DNA of 64,000 nt from positions 2,108,001 to 2,172,000 of the forward strand of contig NZ_CP041783.1 in NCBI RefSeq assembly GCF_007567505.1, written 5' to 3'. Positions 58,119 through 64,000 of this stretch are shown one piece after another. Positions within the stretch are counted from its first letter, which is position 1; every line of letters begins with the position of its first letter. The translations under genes were made by a program, and so were the position numbers. This DNA comes from Shewanella donghaensis. Lineage in GTDB: Bacteria; Pseudomonadota; Gammaproteobacteria; Enterobacterales; Shewanellaceae. The notes under the pieces are model-generated. The model was not told the DNA's origin. It did no database searches and saw nothing but the letters and a program-made list of their open reading frames with translations.

Positions 58119-61100
58119 ATGAAACTGAAAAAGATAAGTCTAATGACGATAGCGGCCATTTATGCCGCCGGAGCGGGCGCTGCTGCGCCTAGTTCCGATC
58201 CGAGCTATGGAATGCGTTCAATAGAAATAACAGATGCCATCATTAAATATAATGAAGAATTAAAAAGTGGCAAACTCAGAAATGGAACCCAATCATTGGT
58301 TAACAGAACCAGTAATGGGAAAAATGTACACCGTGCAGTTGCTACAGATAAAAACAGTAAGGTTCCCTTCAAATACCAACAAGATCAACAAGGCGAACAA
58401 GTTTATATAATCGAAATGAGTGACAAGCCCGTATCACTCTACCGTGGTGGTACTCAGCAACTTGCAGCAACGTCACCATCAATGAACACTGTACCTGCGA
58501 TGCTCAATGCGAGAAACCATAATAAGTTGGATATGCAAAGTAGTGCAGTAAAGCGTTACAGCCAGTATTTATCAACGAAACAAGATCAAATGCTATCGCA
58601 AATTTCGGCCACTGTAGGTGGAAATCTTGATGTTAAAAAGCGCTATACCTTGGCCTTTAACGGCATGGCGTTACGTATGACCCAAGAGCAAGCGGCAACC
58701 GTTGCAGCATTGCCAGGTATACGTAATGTTACTGCGGAACAAATCTATCAACTTCATACGGATACAGGCCCTAAGCATATTGGCTCAGATGGCCTTTGGA
58801 GTGGTTCAGCTGCTGACGATAAGTATAAAGGTGAAGGGATTGTTGTCGGTGTACTTGATACTGGTATCAATTCTGACCACCCCTCTTTTGCTGCCGTTGC
58901 GGGCGATGGTTACACCCATCAAATGCCAGCTCGTTATGAAAACTATCTAGGAGATTGTGAAAAGACCGAATTCGCGAGTATGTGTAACGACAAACTGATT
59001 GGGGTGCGCTCTTACGAAAGTATCACCGACAGTTACACCGACCCGGCATTTCAACCAGATGCAAACCCATGGGGCATTATAGATCCTAAACGTCCGCAAA
59101 ATGGTGAAGACTATAACGGCCACGGCTCCCACACAGCATCGACGTCAGCGGGTAATGAGCTGTTTGACGTTGACTATGTCGTCCCTTTACCAGGCGAGCT
59201 TGGTGATGGTGTCCCTACAGGGCTTAAATTTGACAAAGTTTCAGGTGTAGCACCACGCGCTAACATCATCATGTACCAAGTCTGTTTCCCTGGTGATGGT
59301 AGCTTTGGTGACACCTATGGTGGTTGTCCAGGCGCTGCACTACTTTCAGGTATTGAAGATGCTATTGCTGATGGCGTAGATGTGATCAACTACTCTATTG
59401 GCATGACCTTTGGCGCATTCCCTTGGGATGATCCTATGGAGCTAGGCTTTCTTGCTGCTCGAGAAGCAGGTATTTCAGTATCAGCATCTGCAGGTAATGC
59501 CTATGACCCAACCAATTCAGCTCAGGCCCGTGGCGCAATCGATCATTTATCTCCTTGGGTGACCTCAGTTGCAGCATCGACCCACACACGCGAAATCGCA
59601 GTTGATGGAAAAATGCTAACAGCCGCTACAGGTGGTGACCAGCCACTTGAAGATATCATAGGTGCAGGTATTACCACAGAATACACAGGGCCAGTTGTCG
59701 CAGCGAGCGCTTATGGCACTGAGTATGAAATGTGTAATGAAGCCTTTCCTGCAGACTTCTTTACTGTGGATCCAGAGGGCGTAGCTTATGACACTGCTCC
59801 TATTGTTGTTTGTAAGCGTGGTGACATAGCCCGTGTAACCAAAGCAACTAACGTAGAAGCCGGTGGCGCTGGTGGATTTATCTTATGGAATTCAGGCTTT
59901 TCTGATCCCATTCATAATGACCCCTATTCAATTCCAGGAATTAATATCGATTATGATAGCTATGCAGGTTCTTACCAAAATAATTATTTTGGACTACAAC
60001 AGTGGCTTGAAACGGGTTCAAACCATAGCTTAACTATTACCGCATCTGACGTTATCACTAAAGAAGCCACACCAGATTATATTGCAGATTTTTCATCTCG
60101 TGGTCCTAACCTAACAGTGCCAGATGTTATGACACCAAGCCTTGCGGCGCCTGGTGTTGATATCTATGCAGCCTATGCAGATGAAATGCCGTTTAGTATG
60201 CAAGGAATGCCAGCTGATTATGCCGCCATTAGCGGTACCTCAATGGCTGCCCCTCATGTCGCTGGCGCGATGGCACTATTAACCCAAGCCCATCCAGAGT
60301 GGACACCGGCACAGATTCAATCAGCGTTGATGACAACAGCCTCACTAACAGGGGTTACCCGCTCAAATGACGGTTATCCTTTAGATCCTGTTCCAGCAGG
60401 GTTTAGCGATGCGGGCAGTGGTGTGATAAATGTATCACGCGCTAACAATGCCGGATTATTATTTGACGAAACAGCAGATAATTACCGCGCAGCCAACCCA
60501 AACAATGGCGGCAACATTCATACACTAAACCTGCCATATTTCTATCAAGAAACCTGTGCTGGTACTTGCAGTATGATGCGAGTAGTCACGGCAACAAAAG
60601 ATGGTACCTATACAGTAACGGCAACGCCAGACACGATGGAAGGCGCGCCAATGCTCGAACTTGAAATTTCGCCGCAAACCTTCACCTTAAAGGCTGGCGA
60701 GTCTCAAGCGATACAGTTAACAGCTAAAGTACTTCAAATTGAAGCTATTGGCGTGGACTCCTCAATTATTCAGCTGTTGGGCAATGTGGTTATGACCCCT
60801 GAAGACAGCAATACACCGACTCAACATATGCCAGTGAGCATACGTTATAGTGGTGATAATTTGCCAACTGAAGTAACAGGCATCATCCACAGAGAGAAAG
60901 GTCATACGTTAACTCCTATGTTGGAAACCGCCGAGATACAGTCTCTAAATACCACGGTATATGGTTTAAGCAAAGGTGAACGTTTTGAATATTTGATGAA
61001 TTCTGCAGCCCTAGAGGGTCGTAACTATTCCACAGGGCTAACAGTAGAAGAAATCGAAGCTGCTGGTGCTAAAGTGACCTTCTTTGATGTACCTGAAGGG

Positions 61101-63104
61101 ACTAAACGCCTCGTTTGGGAAGTACTGTCAGCGCCTAAGCTTGCTTATACTTCAATCGATCTAGGCATGGATATTAACCAGGATGAAGATATTCAGTGGA
61201 CAGATGAAGCTATCTGTATGTCATCCACTGATAATGGTGATTTTTGTGCTATTAACGATCCAGCACCTGGGCGTTACTGGGCCATTGCTGCTAACTGGAA
61301 ATGGGATTATGAAGACCCAAAGGATCTGGCTGATGAATTTATTGTTAGCCTAGCTATTATTGGTAGTGAAGACAGCGGTAACTTAACCGTTGAAGGCCCC
61401 TCTTCTACTGATGGCCTAACACCCTACCAGTTAACACTAAATTATGATTTAGCTGACGCAGAGGAAGGTGATACCTATTACGGTGTCGTTGGCTTAAGCA
61501 GTGATGATTACAACACGGGTAATTTAGGCGACTTCGCTGTAAAATTACAGCACTTTGGTGCTGATACTACCATTGAAGCATCACAAATGGCTGGTAAAGA
61601 AGGCGATATTATTGACTTCACAGTGGAACTTGCACCTAACCTTTTAGGTGGGGAACGTGAATTTACAGTCAATACGACCATAGCAAAAGATCTTCAGTTA
61701 ATTGAAGATTCAATTGTGGTTGGCGGCATCGGTAATTATGTTGATGGAATGGTTGTTGAAGGAAATAGCATCAATATTAGTGCAGCCCAAGCTTCATCTG
61801 TTGATATGAAACGTCATTATGTTTATAGCACAAACCTCGATGACGCGACTTGTAAAGTCCCCTATGGCGACGATGAAACCTTTTTTGATTTACCGTCTCA
61901 CGGTTATCAAGATTTACAAATATCAGGTAAAGCTAAAGACGTCCTCTATATCCCTATGGCTGAAAATGGCCTGCCGCATATTCCACTTTATGGTAACCCT
62001 GAAGTCTTCGCGCAAAACACTCTTGGGATCTCACCATTTGGTTTTGTTCAACTAGACCAATTACCTATTTTCTGGGATGCTCATACTGAGTTTAATGATG
62101 ACTTTCAAGGTTTCCCTGATACGGTAATAGCCCCGCTTTGGCGTGGTGATGTCCAAATGCCACAAGGCAGTATTGACTGGGATACCTTCCGCTTCAAAAA
62201 CGTGGTTTACGCCATTGTGACAGATGATCATTATATTGTGCAGTGGGACGGTGGTGAAGAATTTGCAAGCTTCTTCGTTGGTAACTCAAATCCAGACCCG
62301 GATGCGAAGTTTAATATACAAACAGTTATTTCAACGGATATTAGCTTTGATGAAAACACCCCTGAAATGATATTTGCTTATAAAACATTACAGTCGAGCA
62401 ATGGTCACTTTGGGTCAGTAGGCCTACATGGATATTGGGGAGAGCGAGCAACATTTGGCCCCGCTGGCGGTTGGTTTAATGATGGCTTTGCCTTTAACAA
62501 TGTTGATGAGAAAGTATCTGAAGGCATGGTAATTTGTGCCGATTATCGCGGTCCAGAGCAAACAGCAATGACGTTGTCATTTTCAGCGCGTGTATCAGCA
62601 AATGCCATTGGTGCAGATAACTTAGTGACTGTTGAGTCGCAATATGCTGATTCAGAAATGGTGACAATCTCTCACAATATTGCCACCCAAAGTAATATCA
62701 CTATTTCATCTATGTCCGATATGAGCATGGAAGAAAATACCACCCTTGAAGGTTTAAGTGTCATGTACAATGACATTAAAGGCACTCAAAACGGTATGAT
62801 GATAAGCGGCGACAATGTGACTGGTGTCGTTACTGGTGACACCTTTGCAATTACGCCTGACGCTGATTGGCATGGCATGACTGAAGTCACGGTGACCGTG
62901 CATGATATGGCTTACCCGTCAGATCAAGCGAGTACCCGCTTTATGTTGACGGTAAACTCTGATGGTGTTGAACCAACACCGCCACCAGCAGAAAACCCTA
63001 TCGAGCCAGAAGCACCTAAATCTGATTCAGGTGGTAGCTTAGGTTTACTCGGTCTGTTAGCGTTAGGTTTTATTGGAGCAGGACGTCGACGTAAAAATCA
63101 CTAA
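58119..63104 (+). CDS. Giant secreted S8 subtilisin-like protease with GlyGly-CTERM tail, copy 2
   Basis: This 1,661-residue paralogue of the previous protease has the same domain order. The signal peptide is KKISLMTIAAIYAAGAGAAA, followed by a propeptide (about 95-205). The S8 domain has catalytic Asp247 (GVLDTGINSDHPSF), His335 (GHGSHTAS) and Ser708 (ISGTSMAAPHVAG), an inserted PA domain, and long beta-domains. A VNSDGVEPTPP spacer and the GlyGly-CTERM tail SGGSLGLLGLLALGFIGAGRRRK close it. The two tails are nearly identical at DNA level while most of the protein has diverged. The start follows GCGGGA. The gene has its own terminator. The product is probably secreted by type II secretion and anchored or trimmed by rhombosortase. 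Confidence 0.94.
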   Translation: MKLKKISLMTIAAIYAAGAGAAAPSSDPSYGMRSIEITDAIIKYNEELKSGKLRNGTQSLVNRTSNGKNVHRAVATDKNSKVPFKYQQDQQGEQVYIIEMSDKPVSLYRGGTQQLAATSPSMNTVPAMLNARNHNKLDMQSSAVKRYSQYLSTKQDQMLSQISATVGGNLDVKKRYTLAFNGMALRMTQEQAATVAALPGIRNVTAEQIYQLHTDTGPKHIGSDGLWSGSAADDKYKGEGIVVGVLDTGINSDHPSFAAVAGDGYTHQMPARYENYLGDCEKTEFASMCNDKLIGVRSYESITDSYTDPAFQPDANPWGIIDPKRPQNGEDYNGHGSHTASTSAGNELFDVDYVVPLPGELGDGVPTGLKFDKVSGVAPRANIIMYQVCFPGDGSFGDTYGGCPGAALLSGIEDAIADGVDVINYSIGMTFGAFPWDDPMELGFLAAREAGISVSASAGNAYDPTNSAQARGAIDHLSPWVTSVAASTHTREIAVDGKMLTAATGGDQPLEDIIGAGITTEYTGPVVAASAYGTEYEMCNEAFPADFFTVDPEGVAYDTAPIVVCKRGDIARVTKATNVEAGGAGGFILWNSGFSDPIHNDPYSIPGINIDYDSYAGSYQNNYFGLQQWLETGSNHSLTITASDVITKEATPDYIADFSSRGPNLTVPDVMTPSLAAPGVDIYAAYADEMPFSMQGMPADYAAISGTSMAAPHVAGAMALLTQAHPEWTPAQIQSALMTTASLTGVTRSNDGYPLDPVPAGFSDAGSGVINVSRANNAGLLFDETADNYRAANPNNGGNIHTLNLPYFYQETCAGTCSMMRVVTATKDGTYTVTATPDTMEGAPMLELEISPQTFTLKAGESQAIQLTAKVLQIEAIGVDSSIIQLLGNVVMTPEDSNTPTQHMPVSIRYSGDNLPTEVTGIIHREKGHTLTPMLETAEIQSLNTTVYGLSKGERFEYLMNSAALEGRNYSTGLTVEEIEAAGAKVTFFDVPEGTKRLVWEVLSAPKLAYTSIDLGMDINQDEDIQWTDEAICMSSTDNGDFCAINDPAPGRYWAIAANWKWDYEDPKDLADEFIVSLAIIGSEDSGNLTVEGPSSTDGLTPYQLTLNYDLADAEEGDTYYGVVGLSSDDYNTGNLGDFAVKLQHFGADTTIEASQMAGKEGDIIDFTVELAPNLLGGEREFTVNTTIAKDLQLIEDSIVVGGIGNYVDGMVVEGNSINISAAQASSVDMKRHYVYSTNLDDATCKVPYGDDETFFDLPSHGYQDLQISGKAKDVLYIPMAENGLPHIPLYGNPEVFAQNTLGISPFGFVQLDQLPIFWDAHTEFNDDFQGFPDTVIAPLWRGDVQMPQGSIDWDTFRFKNVVYAIVTDDHYIVQWDGGEEFASFFVGNSNPDPDAKFNIQTVISTDISFDENTPEMIFAYKTLQSSNGHFGSVGLHGYWGERATFGPAGGWFNDGFAFNNVDEKVSEGMVICADYRGPEQTAMTLSFSARVSANAIGADNLVTVESQYADSEMVTISHNIATQSNITISSMSDMSMEENTTLEGLSVMYNDIKGTQNGMMISGDNVTGVVTGDTFAITPDADWHGMTEVTVTVHDMAYPSDQASTRFMLTVNSDGVEPTPPPAENPIEPEAPKSDSGGSLGLLGLLALGFIGAGRRRKNH

Positions 63105-63125
63105 CTGATAATAACATCGACAAAA

Positions 63126-63153
63126 ATTTAGCGAGTCATTACTCTCGCTAAAT
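63126..63153 (+). other. Hairpin after subtilase 2
   Basis: ATTTAGCGAG (63126-63135) pairs perfectly with CTCGCTAAAT (63144-63153), 8-nt loop. It lies just upstream of the main terminator, so the two hairpins are in tandem. Confidence 0.6.
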
Positions 63154-63161
63154 ATCTCCCT

Positions 63162-63190
63162 AAAAAGGTCTTCATTTGAAGGCCTTTTTT
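63162..63190. terminator. Terminator between subtilase 2 and LysR
   Basis: AAAAAGGTCTTCA and TGAAGGCCTTTTT (63162-63174, 63177-63189) pair with one G-T wobble. It has a T-run on the plus side and an A-run on the other, so it may work in both directions. Confidence 0.85.
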
Positions 63191-63213
63191 AATTCACCCA
63201 CCCACTTGATTCA

Positions 63214-64000
63214 CTAAGCTGTTTGTTTTTCTTCTGCTAAGGATAATTTGACAGCTGTTGCCCGAGTTATCAAAAATTCAATAAAGGCTTTTGCTGCTGG
63301 CGTTTGTGATTTTTCTTTAAGTGACACCACACTAAAACTGGCATAAATAGATGGCATAATATAAGGCACTAGTTCCACCATCTCGCCTTTTTCAATTTGA
63401 TTTCTGACCGCAATTTCTGGTGTTAATGCAATCAAATCACCGCTTATAATTGATTCATTGATCGGATGAAATTGTTCAAAACGTACCAAACCAGAAAAGT
63501 CACTGCGTTGAACTTCGAACAAATCTTCAAACCCCGTTGCAATTGAATCAGGCAAATGTCGAGGGATGGCTAACGGATAATCCCTAAATGAAGGTATATA
63601 TAATCGCGATAATTCAGTTAATGGATGATCTGGACGACAACAAAAGATGACTTTAAAAGGCGGTAACTCCGTCATGGTAATTAAGTTATTACTCTCAAGC
63701 TCTGTCGCCTTAGTTTCTGCCACAAAAAAATCAATTTCACCAAAAGTAAGCTGCTGATATAGTACATCCCACCCAGCCACTTTCAGCTCTATGCTCATGT
63801 CAGGAAAATCACGTAAAAATTGCCCAACAATCGGTCCAACTAAACTGTTTGAGGGTATAGGGCTCGCTCCAATCTTTAAATCTCTATCATCAAAACCATG
63901 AAACTGAGTCACTTCTTGCTCAAGCCTTTCAAATTCCCTTAAGATTTTTTGTCCATGCTTTAGCATTACCAAACCTAAAGCCGTCACAGTTACTGACTTC
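63214..64000 (-). CDS. LysR-family regulator, N-terminus cut by window edge
   Basis: The frame is open to base 64000 and lacks the winged helix, which must lie beyond the edge. The GTG at 63987 is not the true start. The visible part is the linker helix and whole effector domain (GASPIPSNSLVGPIVGQFL to the C-terminus), ending in a Lys/Glu-rich tail. It is a paralogue of the regulator at 51227-52120, sharing FVAETKATEL, VIFCCRPDHPL and DFSGLVRFEQF. By analogy, another target gene, perhaps a further protease, may start divergently just past the edge. Confidence 0.88.
   Translation of the reverse strand, partial: KSVTVTALGLVMLKHGQKILREFERLEQEVTQFHGFDDRDLKIGASPIPSNSLVGPIVGQFLRDFPDMSIELKVAGWDVLYQQLTFGEIDFFVAETKATELESNNLITMTELPPFKVIFCCRPDHPLTELSRLYIPSFRDYPLAIPRHLPDSIATGFEDLFEVQRSDFSGLVRFEQFHPINESIISGDLIALTPEIAVRNQIEKGEMVELVPYIMPSIYASFSVVSLKEKSQTPAAKAFIEFLITRATAVKLSLAEEKQTA

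Overview
The window looks like chromosomal DNA of a marine gammaproteobacterium of the Shewanella type. The evidence is cobalamin-dependent MetH beside a cobalamin-riboswitch operon, a NapC/NirT tetrahaem cytochrome, a di-haem cytochrome c peroxidase, an MSHA-like pilin, long chemoreceptors, a HopJ-family protein, and very large subtilases with GlyGly-CTERM tails. This genus call is inference from gene content and general protein resemblance; no search was run.

Layout. 1-2.2 kb (minus strand) is a cobalamin block: the start of an ABC ATPase gene cut by the left edge, a well-formed cobalamin riboswitch, and a CobC-like phosphatase. Divergent from it is metH (2.2-5.9 kb), with a three-box MetJ operator upstream. 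5.9-9.6 kb is accessory: an orphan KAP P-loop NTPase lies between two inverted copies of a hairpin-rich repeat, followed by a small acidic ORF and a two-gene operon of small exported/membrane proteins behind a sigma54-like promoter. 9.6-15.4 kb holds aspA, an orphan type IV pilin, a DUF533/TerB-like protein, deoD and a Crp/Fnr-type regulator. 15.5-21.4 kb is a three-gene RND efflux operon, followed by an intact IS3-family element with a 3-bp target duplication.

23-34 kb carries a chemoreceptor, a TM2/zinc-ribbon protein, a LysR/PACE-efflux divergent pair, a CoA-transferase, a Tsx/OmpK-like channel, a tandem pair of unknown beta-barrel proteins and a diguanylate cyclase. 34-42 kb carries a NapC-like quinol dehydrogenase, a small membrane protein, a sulfatase, a second diguanylate cyclase, a HopJ protein, a ChrR-like double cupin (with a decayed second copy nearby) and cytochrome c peroxidase. 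Upstream of the cupin gene is an unusual array that repeats the gene's own Shine-Dalgarno-ATG segment about every 18 bp. 42.8-51 kb has a STAND-like ATPase lacking the Walker A lysine coupled to an MscS channel, rpiA, an HBM-type chemoreceptor, a translationally coupled ECF sigma/anti-sigma/DUF4097-like operon and a LysR regulator. 51-64 kb is a duplicated block: LysR regulator, two about 1,665-residue secreted S8 proteases with matching terminators, and a second paralogous LysR gene running off the right edge.

Functional themes are B12/methionine metabolism, nucleoside salvage (deoD plus a Tsx-type channel), anaerobic/peroxide electron transfer, environmental sensing (two chemoreceptors, two GGDEF enzymes, an ECF system) and secreted proteolysis. 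No tRNA, rRNA, CRISPR array or prophage was recognised. Short tandem repeats are frequent in the intergenic spaces.
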